NCBI RefSeq assembly: GCF_014058705.1
Contig: NZ_CP059692.1
Location: 2,609,001 to 2,673,000, forward strand
Source of the DNA: Aureimonas mangrovi
GTDB lineage: Bacteria > Pseudomonadota > Alphaproteobacteria > Rhizobiales > Rhizobiaceae
Length of the DNA stretch: 64,000 nt
Direction: 5' to 3'
Shown here in pieces: positions 48,150-57,390 of this stretch (position 1 is the stretch's first letter; each line of letters opens with the position of its first letter). A program made the position numbers and the translations under genes. Under the pieces are notes generated by a model. It worked only from the letters and a program-made list of their open reading frames with translations. It had not been told where the DNA came from and ran no database searches.

Positions 48150-49298
48150 ATGAGTACCCAGTCCGCAGTGGCCTCTTCCGGCCTTCATGCAGCCCCGGCC
48201 CTGGGCCGGCGCCCCGTCGCGCGGATCGACGGCTGGGCGCTGAAGTCGAACTGGCGCTCGGTCGCCATCCGCAGCGGGCAGGCGCGAACGGGCGCGGCGG
48301 TAAAGGCCGACGCCTACGGGCTGGGCGCGGAAATGGCGGCAAAGGCCTTGTTCGGCGCAGGCTGCCGCGACTTCTTCGTCGCCTGGGCCGAGGAAGGCGT
48401 GCGCATTCGCGAGGCGATGCCGGGCAAGAACTTCCGCGTTTTCGTGCTGCAGGGGCTCGACGCGCAGGCGGCCGCCCTCTGCCGGCTGCACCGGCTGATC
48501 CCGGTCCTTTCGACGCCGGACGATGTTGCGCTGTGGCGCGAGGCCGCGCTCGGCAGCTTTCCAGGTGTCTGCGCCGTCCAGCTCGAGACCGGAATGAACC
48601 GCCTCGGCCTCGACGAGGAGGACGCCAGGGCCGCCGCGAAGCTGGCGCGCGAGGGCGCGATCGACCTCGCCCTCGTGATGAGCCATCTGGCGAGCGGAGA
48701 CGATCCTGCGTCCGGGCAGAGCGTCGTCCAGCTCGAGCGTTTCCGCGCACTATCGGCTCTGTTTCCCCATGTCGGGCGCTCGCTCGCCAATTCGGCCGGC
48801 GTCTTCCTCGGGCCCGACTACCACTTCGACCTGACGCGGCCGGGCATCGCGCTCTATGGCGGCGAGACGGCCCTCGACGGCGACGGCACGCTGCGCCCGG
48901 TCGTGACGCTTCAGGCGCACGTCCTCCAGATCCGCTGGGCGGCGAAAGGCGAGGCGATCGGATATGGCGCGACGGCGAAGCTGAAGGCGCGCCGCCGTAT
49001 CGCGACGCTCGGCATCGGGTATGCCGACGGCTACCTGCGCAGCGCCTCGGCACCGGACGGCGCCACCGGCCCGCAGATGTTCGCAGCCGGGCGCCGTGTA
49101 CCGGTGATCGGCCGCGTCTCGATGGACCTCACCACGATCGACGTCACCGACGTGCCGGAGGACGCGCTTGCGCCCGGCGACGCTGTCGAGGTGTTCGGCC
49201 CGAATGTCAGCGTGGACGAGACGGCCCGGCACGCCGGCACGATCGCCTATGAGATGCTGACCTCGATGGGCTCGCGCGTCCAGCGCCAGTGGGTCTGA
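48150..49298 (+). CDS. alr: Alanine racemase
   Basis: PLP enzyme making D-Ala for peptidoglycan, 382 residues. The PLP Lys is in AVKADAYGLGAEMAA; SNSAGVFLG-type NSAGVFLGPDYHFDLTRPG and the catalytic Tyr region GYADGYLRSAS follow. The C-terminal domain has PVIGRVSMDLTTIDVTDVP. AGAAG precedes the ATG. The stop overlaps the radA start by 1 bp. Confidence 0.96.
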   Translation: MSTQSAVASSGLHAAPALGRRPVARIDGWALKSNWRSVAIRSGQARTGAAVKADAYGLGAEMAAKALFGAGCRDFFVAWAEEGVRIREAMPGKNFRVFVLQGLDAQAAALCRLHRLIPVLSTPDDVALWREAALGSFPGVCAVQLETGMNRLGLDEEDARAAAKLAREGAIDLALVMSHLASGDDPASGQSVVQLERFRALSALFPHVGRSLANSAGVFLGPDYHFDLTRPGIALYGGETALDGDGTLRPVVTLQAHVLQIRWAAKGEAIGYGATAKLKARRRIATLGIGYADGYLRSASAPDGATGPQMFAAGRRVPVIGRVSMDLTTIDVTDVPEDALAPGDAVEVFGPNVSVDETARHAGTIAYEMLTSMGSRVQRQWV

Positions 49299-50695
49299 TG
49301 GCGAAGGCCAAGGCGACCTTCATCTGCCAGAACTGCGGCGCTGTCACCGCGCGCTGGCAGGGCCGCTGCGACGCGTGCGGCGAGTGGAACACCATCGTCG
49401 AGGAGAACGAGACGGGCGGCATCGGCGGCGGCCCGGCCGGCATGACGCGCGGACGCCGCAAGGGACGCGTGGCCGCGCTCGTCGGGCTGTCCGGCGAAGC
49501 CGAGGAAGCGCCACGCGTCGTCTCCGGCATCGCCGAACTCGACCGCGTCACCGGCGGCGGCTTCGTGCGCGGCTCGGCACTCCTCGTCGGCGGCGATCCC
49601 GGCATCGGCAAATCAACGCTGCTGATGCAGGCGGCCGCGGCGCTCGCGCGCGGCGGGCACAAGGTCGTCTACGTCTCGGGCGAGGAAGCGGTGGCGCAGG
49701 TGCGCCTACGCGCCCAGAGGCTCAAGGCGGCCGACACCTCCGTCGAGCTGATGGCCGAAACCAATGTCGAGGACATCCTCGCGACCCTGACGGCATCGCG
49801 GCGACCGGATCTCGTCATCATCGATTCCATCCAGACCGTGTGGACGGACATCGCCGAATCGGCCCCCGGCACCGTCACTCAGGTGCGCGCGGGCGCGCAG
49901 GCCCTCATCCGCTACGCCAAGTCCTCCGGCGCGGCCGTAATCCTCGTCGGCCACGTCACCAAGGAAGGCCAGATCGCCGGCCCGCGCGTCGTCGAGCACA
50001 TGGTCGACGCGGTGCTCTACTTCGAGGGCGAAGGCGGACACCACTACCGCATCCTGCGCACGGTGAAGAACCGCTTCGGCGCGACCGACGAGATCGGCGT
50101 CTTCGAGATGGGCGATTCGGGCCTGCGCGAGGTGTCGAACCCGTCCGAGCTCTTCCTCGGCGAGCGCAACGACAAGGCGCCGGGGGCGGCCGTTTTCGGC
50201 GGCATGGAAGGCACGCGGCCGATCCTCGTCGAGATACAGGCGCTCGTCGCGCCCTCCGCGCTCGGCACCCCGCGTCGCTCGGTGCTGGGATGGGACCAGC
50301 CGCGCCTCGCCATGGTGCTGGCGGTGCTGGAGGCGCATTGCGGCGTGCGGCTCGGCCAGCACGACGTCTATCTCAACGTCGCCGGCGGCTACCGGATCAA
50401 TGAGCCGGCGGCCGATCTGGCAGTCGCGGCGGCGCTGGTCTCGTCCCTGTCGGGCAAGGCTTTGCCGGCGGACTGCGTGTATTTCGGCGAGATTTCGCTG
50501 TCGGGCGCCGTGCGCCCCGTCGCGCATGGCGGCCAGCGGCTGAAGGAAGCGCAGAAGCTCGGCTTCGCGCGCGCCGTCCTGCCCTCGGCCGGGGCGGAAG
50601 CCGCGGCCACGAGGGGCCTCGGCGTGCAGGAGATCGAGACCCTCGCCCACCTCGTCGCCCACATCGCATCCGCGCCCGCGCAAACGGACGCTTGA
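49298..50695 (+). CDS. radA: DNA repair protein RadA (Sms)
   Basis: Helicase that drives branch migration with RecA. 465 residues: a four-Cys zinc finger (CQNCGAVTARWQGRCDACG), a RecA-like ATPase with GGDPGIGKSTLLMQ, the RadA-only KNRFG motif (VKNRFGATDEIGVF) and a C-terminal Lon-protease-like domain (DVYLNVAGGYRINEPAADLA). The ATG shares a base with the alr stop. cvpA follows after 81 bp. Confidence 0.97.
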   Translation: MAKAKATFICQNCGAVTARWQGRCDACGEWNTIVEENETGGIGGGPAGMTRGRRKGRVAALVGLSGEAEEAPRVVSGIAELDRVTGGGFVRGSALLVGGDPGIGKSTLLMQAAAALARGGHKVVYVSGEEAVAQVRLRAQRLKAADTSVELMAETNVEDILATLTASRRPDLVIIDSIQTVWTDIAESAPGTVTQVRAGAQALIRYAKSSGAAVILVGHVTKEGQIAGPRVVEHMVDAVLYFEGEGGHHYRILRTVKNRFGATDEIGVFEMGDSGLREVSNPSELFLGERNDKAPGAAVFGGMEGTRPILVEIQALVAPSALGTPRRSVLGWDQPRLAMVLAVLEAHCGVRLGQHDVYLNVAGGYRINEPAADLAVAAALVSSLSGKALPADCVYFGEISLSGAVRPVAHGGQRLKEAQKLGFARAVLPSAGAEAAATRGLGVQEIETLAHLVAHIASAPAQTDA

Positions 50696-50776
50696 TTTTC
50701 GCCGCATCCGCGAGTGTAAGACTGATCGTCACGAGCCGCCGTGCTTGCGGGCGATGAAGAGAGACCAAGGACCGGA

Positions 50777-51382
50777 ATGACCGTCACGCTTCTCGACGCG
50801 ATCCTGATCGCCATCATGCTGATCTCGGCGATCCTGGCCATGGTGCGCGGCTTCTCGCGCGAGATCCTGTCGATCGTCGCCTGGATCGCGGCCGCTGCCG
50901 CCGCCTTCTTCTTCTATCCGACGCTGACGCCCTTCGCACGCGAGTACATCAACTCCGACACGGCCGCGATGGCGGCCTCCGCGCTCGGCATCTTCCTCGT
51001 GGCGCTGATCATCGTGTCCTTCATCACGCTGCGCATCGCCGATTTCATCATCGACAGCCGCATCGGCCCGCTCGACCGCACGCTCGGCTTTCTGTTCGGC
51101 GCCGCACGCGGCCTGCTCCTTGTCGTCGTTGCGATGGTGTTCTTCAACTGGCTGACGCCGGAGAACCAGCCCGAATGGGTGGCGAACGCCTACTCCAAGC
51201 CGACGCTCGACGATCTCGGCAACCGCCTGATCGCGGCCCTGCCGGAAAATCCCGAGGAGACGATCCGCGAGCGCTTCGGCGCGCCGGAGCCGGCGCCCGC
51301 GACCGACGGCTCGCCCGTCACGATCGAGGACGCGATCGAAGGCGCCGGACAGCCCGCCGCCGAAGAGCCGCCGGCCAACTGA
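50777..51382 (+). CDS. cvpA: CvpA family membrane protein
   Basis: 201 residues. Four membrane helices occupy about residues 1-115 (LLDAILIAIMLISAILAMV, IVAWIAAAAAAFFF and two more), with the family's VRGFSREILS between the first two. The soluble C-terminus is Pro/Glu/Ala rich and not conserved. CvpA is needed for colicin V production in E. coli and for envelope integrity; the mechanism is unclear. It lies just before purF, as in E. coli. A terminator separates the two. Confidence 0.93.
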   Translation: MTVTLLDAILIAIMLISAILAMVRGFSREILSIVAWIAAAAAAFFFYPTLTPFAREYINSDTAAMAASALGIFLVALIIVSFITLRIADFIIDSRIGPLDRTLGFLFGAARGLLLVVVAMVFFNWLTPENQPEWVANAYSKPTLDDLGNRLIAALPENPEETIRERFGAPEPAPATDGSPVTIEDAIEGAGQPAAEEPPAN

Positions 51383-51415
51383 CCGCCAGGCTTCGGGGGG
51401 AAGTCAGGAAACGAT

Positions 51416-51451
51416 CTGCCGCGGGGGCGCCTCGCGGCAGGTTCTTTTGTT
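51416..51451 (+). terminator. Terminator between cvpA and purF
   Basis: Stem CTGCCGCG / CGCGGCAG (51416-51423 with 51433-51440), 9-nt loop, then GTTCTTTTGTTT. It lies 33 bp after the cvpA stop, so purF needs a promoter within the following 70 bp unless the hairpin is leaky or regulated. Confidence 0.8.
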
Positions 51452-51521
51452 TACCGCATGAACGCTCCCATATGAGCGGCGAACCCTCAACGAGCCCCAG
51501 CCGGCGAAGCGAGTGATCCCC

Positions 51522-53003
51522 ATGGAAGAGACGCCTTTCGGTCTCGACGACGACACCCTCCACGAGGAGTGCGGCGTCTTCGGAATTCTCGGCCATCCCG
51601 ACGCCGCGACGCTGACGGCGCTCGGCCTCCACGCGCTCCAGCATCGCGGGCAGGAAGCGGCCGGCATGGTCTCCTTCGACGGCTCGCAGTTCCATTCGGA
51701 ACGCCGCATGGGGCTGGTGGGCGACCATTACACGGACCCCGCCACCCTCGCCCGTCTGCCCGGCCACATGTCGATCGGCCATGTGCGCTACTCGACGACC
51801 GGCGAGACGATCCTGCGCAACGTCCAGCCGCTTTTCGCCGAGCTGCACGACGGCGGCATCGCCATCGCCCACAACGGCAACTTCACCAACGGCCTGACGC
51901 TGCGCCGCAACCTGATCGCGTCCGGCGCGATCTGCCAGTCGACCTCCGACACCGAAGTCGTCCTTCACCTCATCGCCCGCTCCAAGCTCGCCTCCTCCGG
52001 CGAGCGCTTCGCCGACGCCATCGCGCAGGTCGAGGGCGGCTACGCGATGCTGGCGCTGACGCGCACCAAGCTGATCGCCGCGCGCGATCCGAACGGCGTG
52101 CGCCCGCTCGTCATGGGCGAACTCGACGGCAAGCCGATCTTCGCCTCCGAGACCTGCGCGCTCGACATCATCGGCGCCAAGTTCGTGCGCGACGTGGAGA
52201 ACGGCGAGGTCGTGATCTGCGAGATCCAGCCCGACGGCTCGATCACGATCGATGCGCGCAAGGCGCAGGTGAAGCGTCCCGAACGCATCTGCCTGTTCGA
52301 GTACGTCTATTTCGCCCGGCCGGATTCGGTCGTCGGCGGGCGAAGCGTCTATGTCGCGCGCAAGAAGATGGGCGAGAACCTCGCAGCGGAGGCACCGGTC
52401 GAGGCCGACGTCGTCGTGCCCGTACCAGACGGCGGCACGCCGGCCGCGCTGGGTTTCGCGCAGGCGAGCGGCATTCCGTTCGAATACGGCATCATCCGCA
52501 ACCATTATGTCGGGCGTACCTTCATCGAGCCGACGCAGCAGATCCGCGCTTTCGGCGTGAAGCTGAAGCATTCGGCCAACCGCGCGATGATCGAGGGCAA
52601 GCGGGTCGTCCTCATCGACGATTCCATCGTGCGCGGCACGACTTCGGTGAAGATCGTGCAGATGATGCGCGACGCGGGCGCCAGCGAAGTGCATATCCGC
52701 GTCGCGAGCCCGATGATCTTCCACCCGGACTTCTACGGCATCGACACGCCGGACGCGGAGAACCTCCTCGCCAACCAGCATCCGGACCTCGAATCCATGT
52801 GCCGGTTCATCGGGGCCGACTCCCTGCAGTTCCTCTCGATCGACGGGCTCTACCGCGCCGTCGGCGGGCGCCCGCGCGATCCGGCGAAGCCGCAGTTCAC
52901 CGACCATTACTTCACCGGTGACTATCCCACGCGCCTCGTGGACCGCGACGCGACGACCCACAACAATGTGCGCCGGCTCGCGCTGATGGCCGGCAACGGC
53001 TGA
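51522..53003 (+). CDS. purF: Amidophosphoribosyltransferase
   Basis: First step of purine synthesis, making phosphoribosylamine from PRPP and glutamine. About 493 residues. A short propeptide ends before the N-terminal nucleophile Cys in HEECGVFGILGH; the class II amidotransferase domain follows. The PRTase domain has the PRPP loop VVLIDDSIVRGTTSVKIV. A GTG three codons upstream (51513) is an alternative start. The gene is followed by the SDR gene after 22 bp. Confidence 0.97.
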   Translation: MEETPFGLDDDTLHEECGVFGILGHPDAATLTALGLHALQHRGQEAAGMVSFDGSQFHSERRMGLVGDHYTDPATLARLPGHMSIGHVRYSTTGETILRNVQPLFAELHDGGIAIAHNGNFTNGLTLRRNLIASGAICQSTSDTEVVLHLIARSKLASSGERFADAIAQVEGGYAMLALTRTKLIAARDPNGVRPLVMGELDGKPIFASETCALDIIGAKFVRDVENGEVVICEIQPDGSITIDARKAQVKRPERICLFEYVYFARPDSVVGGRSVYVARKKMGENLAAEAPVEADVVVPVPDGGTPAALGFAQASGIPFEYGIIRNHYVGRTFIEPTQQIRAFGVKLKHSANRAMIEGKRVVLIDDSIVRGTTSVKIVQMMRDAGASEVHIRVASPMIFHPDFYGIDTPDAENLLANQHPDLESMCRFIGADSLQFLSIDGLYRAVGGRPRDPAKPQFTDHYFTGDYPTRLVDRDATTHNNVRRLALMAGNG

Positions 53004-53025
53004 CGACGCTTTTCAAGGACCATTC

Positions 53026-53766
53026 ATGACCGGAAGACTGCAGGGGCGCGTCGCGCTGGTAACGGGCGCATCGCGCGGGATCGGCTACCAGCTCGCCAAG
53101 CTTCTGGCTGCCGAAGGGGCACATGTCGTCGCCGTCGCACGCACGGTGGGCGGCCTCGAGGACCTCGACGACGAGATCCGCGCGGCGGGCGGCGCCACCA
53201 CGCTCGTGCCGCTCGACCTAACCGACATGGCCGGGATCGACCGGCTCGGCGGCGCGATCCACGAGCGTTGGGGCAAGCTCGACGCGCTCGTCGTCAATGC
53301 CGGCGCGCTCGGTGTCCTCGCGCCCATCGGGCATATCCAGGCGAAGGTGTTCGACAAGACGATGCGCCTGAACGTCGACGCGACATGGCGCCTGATCCGC
53401 ACGGCCGATCCTCTTCTGCGCGCGGCTCCCGCCGGGCGCGCCGTCGTGATGTCGTCGGGCGCGGCGCATTCTGCCAAGGCCTATTGGGGGCTCTACGCCG
53501 CCACCAAGGCCGCGGGAGAGGCGATGGTGAAGAGCTGGGCGAACGAGACGCGCTCGCTGCCCTTGCGCGTCAACTCCGTCAATCCGGGCGCCACGCGCAC
53601 GGCGATGCGTGCGCTGGCAATGCCCGGCGAGGATCCGCAGACTCTGCCCTCGCCTGCCGAGGTCGCCGCGAGCGTGTTGCCGCTTCTGACCGATGAGACC
53701 ACCGAGACGGGCCGCCTCTTCGACGTGCGCCAGAACCGCTTCCTGACCTACCGCGACCCGGACTGA
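53026..53766 (+). CDS. SDR family NAD(P)-dependent oxidoreductase
   Basis: 246 residues. Cofactor motif ALVTGASRGIGYQLAKL, NAG in VVNAGALGVL, and catalytic Ser-Tyr-Lys in MSSGAAHSAKAYWGLYAAT then K. The pattern resembles YciK-type SDRs found beside purF in alphaproteobacteria; the substrate is not known. AAGGA precedes the ATG, and the gene is probably co-transcribed with purF. It converges on pssA with only 10 bp between stops. Confidence 0.91.
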   Translation: MTGRLQGRVALVTGASRGIGYQLAKLLAAEGAHVVAVARTVGGLEDLDDEIRAAGGATTLVPLDLTDMAGIDRLGGAIHERWGKLDALVVNAGALGVLAPIGHIQAKVFDKTMRLNVDATWRLIRTADPLLRAAPAGRAVVMSSGAAHSAKAYWGLYAATKAAGEAMVKSWANETRSLPLRVNSVNPGATRTAMRALAMPGEDPQTLPSPAEVAASVLPLLTDETTETGRLFDVRQNRFLTYRDPD

Positions 53767-53776
53767 GGCCCCGCCT

Positions 53777-54580
53777 CTACCCCTCCGCGTGGCGACGCTG
53801 TGCGCGGCGATAGGAACGGATCGAGAAGGGGATCGAGACGAAGTAGGCCAGCGTCGACAGCGACAGCGTCTGCCACGGATAGGCCAGCAGCATCGCGATG
53901 TAGAACACGACCAGAAGCATGAAGGGCACGACCCATTCGCGTTTCAAAGGCAAGCCGATGGTCTTGCCCGAATAGGTCGGGATGCGGCTCGCCATCAGAA
54001 GGCCGATGCCGACGAGATAGATCGAGGCGACGGCCGCCGTCAGCTCCGGGAAGCCCGTCTTCTGCGACAGAAGGCCGAGATAGATCGGAAAGAGCGCGAG
54101 CGCCGCGCCCGCCGGGGCCGGCACGCCGACGAAATAGGCGCTCTTCCAGGCAGGACGGTTCGGCTCGTCCAGCATCGTGTTGAAGCGCGCGAGGCGAAGC
54201 GCCGAGCCTGCGGCATAGAGAAGCGCCGCCGTCCAGCCGATCGCACCGGCGTCGTGCAGGGTGAAGGCGTAGAGCAGCATGGCCGGCGCCACGCCGAAAT
54301 TGACGATATCCGCCAGCGAATCCATTTCCGCCCCGAAGCGGCTCTGGCCGTTGACGAGGCGCGCGATGCGCCCGTCGATCCCGTCGAGGAACGCCGCGCC
54401 GAGGACAAGCGCGACCGCCATCTCGATTCGTCCCTCGAAGGCGAAGCGCATACCCGTCATACCGGCGCAGATGGACAGGATGGTGACGAGGTTCGGCACG
54501 ATCTGGCGCACGGGGATGCGCGCTCGCATCGCCATCGGGCCGAAGCGGCTCTCCTCCTCGCTCTCGTCTTTCGGCTCCAT
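53777..54580 (-). CDS. pssA: CDP-diacylglycerol-serine O-phosphatidyltransferase
   Basis: Makes phosphatidylserine. 267 residues, type II membrane form. The CDP-alcohol transferase signature DGIDGRIAR ... G ... D ... D is complete in the stretch ending GAEMDSLAD (about residues 65-90). Further helices include VVPFMLLVVFYIAMLLAYP. The ATG at 54580 lies 5 bp after the psd stop, so its product and the next enzyme are co-translated. Confidence 0.95.
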   Translation of the reverse strand: MEPKDESEEESRFGPMAMRARIPVRQIVPNLVTILSICAGMTGMRFAFEGRIEMAVALVLGAAFLDGIDGRIARLVNGQSRFGAEMDSLADIVNFGVAPAMLLYAFTLHDAGAIGWTAALLYAAGSALRLARFNTMLDEPNRPAWKSAYFVGVPAPAGAALALFPIYLGLLSQKTGFPELTAAVASIYLVGIGLLMASRIPTYSGKTIGLPLKREWVVPFMLLVVFYIAMLLAYPWQTLSLSTLAYFVSIPFSIRSYRRAQRRHAEG

Positions 54581-54585
54581 CGCGC

Positions 54586-55284
54586 TCAGTCCTTGCGGAA
54601 GGACCAGTTCGCCAGGCCCTCCCCGAACGAGGCGATCACGGTCTCGCCAGCCACCGCCTTCTGCCCCTCGCCGACACGCGCTACGGTCCCGGCCGGGAAA
54701 TAGATGTCGAGCCGCGAGCCGAAGCGAATAAGGCCGAAGCGCTGGCCGGCCTCGAGCGCGTCGCCGGCCGCGCAGAACGGCACGATCCGTCGTGCGACGG
54801 CACCGGCGATCTGCACGACGCCGATCTGGCCATGCGGTCCCTCGATCACCATCGAGGAGCGTTCGTTGACCTCGCTGGCCTTGTCGAGCTCGGCGTTCCT
54901 GAACTCGCCCTCGCGATAGACCATGCGTGCGACGCGCCCGCGCACCGGGGCGCGATTGATGTGGCAGTCGAAGACGTTCATGAAGATCGAGACGCGCAGC
55001 ATGGGCTCGGCAGGCAGGCCGAGCTCGACCGGCGGCACGACGGGTCCGACGAAGGAGACCTTGCCGTCCGCGGGGCTGACCGCGATGTCGCCAGCCTGCG
55101 GCGTCACGCGCTCGGGGTCGCGGAAGAAATAGGCGCACCAAAGCGTCAGGATCAGGCCGAGCCAGAAGAGCGGCTCCCACAGCAGGCCGAGCAGCACAGC
55201 GGCGACGAGGAAGGTCGCGATGAACGGGTAGCCCTGCCGGTGGACCGGCACGAGGACGTTGCGGATCGACTGGATCATGTCCAT
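54586..55284 (-). CDS. psd: Phosphatidylserine decarboxylase (short PSD-A form)
   Basis: Converts phosphatidylserine to phosphatidylethanolamine. 232 residues. A membrane segment near residues 20-50 ([19 protein letters not shown]) is followed by [25 protein letters not shown] and the self-cleavage site [13 protein letters not shown], where the Ser becomes the pyruvoyl group. A second ATG lies two codons in. With pssA it forms the complete PE branch. Confidence 0.96.
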   Translation of the reverse strand: MDMIQSIRNVLVPVHRQGYPFIATFLVAAVLLGLLWEPLFWLGLILTLWCAYFFRDPERVTPQAGDIAVSPADGKVSFVGPVVPPVELGLPAEPMLRVSIFMNVFDCHINRAPVRGRVARMVYREGEFRNAELDKASEVNERSSMVIEGPHGQIGVVQIAGAVARRIVPFCAAGDALEAGQRFGLIRFGSRLDIYFPAGTVARVGEGQKAVAGETVIASFGEGLANWSFRKD

Positions 55285-55315
55285 CGGAGAGGCGGTATCC
55301 TTGTCTGGCGGCCGT

Positions 55316-55345
55316 CGGGGTTGGTGGCGTGTGGCACCAACCCCG
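55316..55345. terminator. Hairpin between psd and the Atm1-type exporter
   Basis: Perfect 11-bp inverted repeat CGGGGTTGGTG / CACCAACCCCG with an 8-nt loop, in the 88-bp gap between the exporter stop and the psd start. There is no T-run. It may end the exporter transcript. Confidence 0.5.
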
Positions 55346-55372
55346 AGCGGATAGAAAACAACGTTGCTCTGT

Positions 55373-57298
55373 TCAAGGCGTCTCGTCGCCGGTGGTTCCG
55401 GCCTGCGCGGCCGGATCGTTCAAGCGGCGGCGCTCGAGAATGCCCGCCTCGTCGGCCTCGCGGGCGCGGCGAAGCGTCTCCTCCGCCTCGCTCGCCTCGC
55501 GCTGCATGGCCCACATCTCGGCATAGAGCCCGCCAGCGGCCATCAGTTCGGGATGCGCGCCGCGCTCGACGATCTCGCCGGCGCGCAGCACCAGGATCTC
55601 GTCGGCCGCGACGATCGTCGACAGGCGATGCGCGATAGTCAGCGTCGTGCGGTTGCGCGAGACGAGATCGAGCGCCGACTGGATCTCCTGCTCGGTGTGT
55701 GTGTCGAGTGCGGAGGTCGCCTCGTCCAGGATCAGGATCGGTGGAGCTTTCAGGAGCGTGCGGGCGATCGCGACCCGCTGCTTCTCGCCGCCCGAGAGCT
55801 TGAGACCGCGCTCGCCCACCATCGTCTCGAAGCCCTGCGGCAGCGCCTCGATGAAGCTTTGGATCTGCGCGCGCTCGGCGGCCTGGCGGACCTCGTCCTC
55901 GGCCGCGTCCACCCGCCCGTAGCGAATATTGTAGGCGATGGTGTCGTTGAAGAGCACCGTATCCTGCGGCACGATGCCGATCGCCGCGCGCAGCGAGTTC
56001 TGCGCGACGCCCGCGATGTCCTGCCCGTCGATCGAGATGCGCCCGCTCGTCACGTCGTAGAAGCGGAAGAGAAGCCGCGAGATCGTGGACTTGCCGGCGC
56101 CGGACGGGCCGACGATGGCCACCGACTTGCCCGGCGGCACCTCGAAGGAGATGCCCTTCAGGATCTCGCGGTCAGGGTCGTAGGAAAAGCGCACGTCCTC
56201 GAAGCGGATCGCGCCATGGCTCACCTGCAGCGGTGGCGCAGCCGGCGCGTCCACCACCTCGCGGCGCACCTGCAGGAGATCGAACATGTTCTCCATGTCG
56301 GTCAGCCCCTGCCGGATTTCGCGGTAGACGAAACCGATGAAGTTGAGCGGCACGGAAAGCTGCATGAGCAGCGCGTTCACGAAGACGAAGTCGCCGAGCG
56401 TCTGTGTGCCCGCCCGCACCTCGAGCGCGCTCATCACCATCACGATGCCCATGCCGATCGAGAAGATGACGCCCTGGCCGAAGTTCAGCCAGCCGAGCGA
56501 GGTCCAGGTCTGCGTCGCGGCGCGCTCGTAGCGCGCCATGGAGCGGTCGAACCGCTCTGCCTCCATCGCCTCGTTGCCGAAATACTTCACGGTCTCGAAG
56601 TTCAGGAGCGAATCGATCGCCTTGGTGTTCGCCTCGGTGTCGGAGTCATTCATCTCGCGCCGAATCGCGATGCGCCAGTCGCTCGCTCGGATGGTGAACC
56701 AGCCGTAGAGGAAGATCGTCGCGGCGATGACGACGACGTAGGACAGGCCGTAGGCGAAGCCGAAGATGACCGCCGTCAGCGCGAATTCGAGGACCGTGGG
56801 CACCGAGTTGAGGATCGTGAAGCGCACGATCGTCTCGATGCCCTTGGTGCCGCGCTCGATGATGCGCGAGAGACCGCCCGTCCGACGCTCCAGATGGAAA
56901 CGCAGCGAAAGCTCGTGCATGTGGACGAAGGTGCGGAAGGCGAGCCGGCGCACCGCATACTGCCCGACGGACGCGAACAGGGCGTCGCGCAACTGGTTGA
57001 AGCCGACCGATACGACGCGCACCACGTTGTAGGCGACGACGAGTGTGATCGCACCCGTCAGGAACAGCGGCAGCCAGTCGGACGGCGCGACGTCGTTCAG
57101 AGAATCGGTCGCCCATTTGTAGAAATACGGGATCGCGACCGTCAGGAGCTTGGCGAGGACGAGATAGAAGCTCGCCCAGGCCACGCGCGCGCGAAGATCC
57201 GGCCTGTCGTGCGGCCACATGTAGGGCCACAGGTTATTCAGGGTGCGGAAGATCGCGCCGGAATCACCGGAAACGGCGCGCGGATCGTCGGATGCCAT
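55373..57298 (-). CDS. Atm1/HMT1-type ABC exporter
   Basis: 641-residue half-transporter: six membrane helices (about residues 40-330), then an ATPase with Walker [15 protein letters not shown], signature [16 protein letters not shown], Walker [13 protein letters not shown]. The segment [20 protein letters not shown] (20 residues) followed by TVKYF is the hallmark of the Atm1 group, which exports glutathione persulfides or metal-glutathione complexes. Bacterial relatives such as the Novosphingobium protein protect against heavy metals. The Arg/Glu-rich tail is not conserved. No partner gene is adjacent. Confidence 0.93.
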   Translation of the reverse strand: MASDDPRAVSGDSGAIFRTLNNLWPYMWPHDRPDLRARVAWASFYLVLAKLLTVAIPYFYKWATDSLNDVAPSDWLPLFLTGAITLVVAYNVVRVVSVGFNQLRDALFASVGQYAVRRLAFRTFVHMHELSLRFHLERRTGGLSRIIERGTKGIETIVRFTILNSVPTVLEFALTAVIFGFAYGLSYVVVIAATIFLYGWFTIRASDWRIAIRREMNDSDTEANTKAIDSLLNFETVKYFGNEAMEAERFDRSMARYERAATQTWTSLGWLNFGQGVIFSIGMGIVMVMSALEVRAGTQTLGDFVFVNALLMQLSVPLNFIGFVYREIRQGLTDMENMFDLLQVRREVVDAPAAPPLQVSHGAIRFEDVRFSYDPDREILKGISFEVPPGKSVAIVGPSGAGKSTISRLLFRFYDVTSGRISIDGQDIAGVAQNSLRAAIGIVPQDTVLFNDTIAYNIRYGRVDAAEDEVRQAAERAQIQSFIEALPQGFETMVGERGLKLSGGEKQRVAIARTLLKAPPILILDEATSALDTHTEQEIQSALDLVSRNRTTLTIAHRLSTIVAADEILVLRAGEIVERGAHPELMAAGGLYAEMWAMQREASEAEETLRRAREADEAGILERRRLNDPAAQAGTTGDETP

Positions 57299-57390
57299 GG
57301 GGAAAAGTCTCGTGCCTCAGGCGCCGGTCAGCCGGTGCTCGGAGCCCTTCTAAAGCGCAGGCGCGCGAACGGCCACCCTCGGCGTGGACA

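Noticed and set aside
46501-49053. An 850-codon - strand frame opposite dnaB and alr.
   Set aside because: The sequence is Arg-rich and repetitive without motifs, and dnaB and alr are certain on the other strand.
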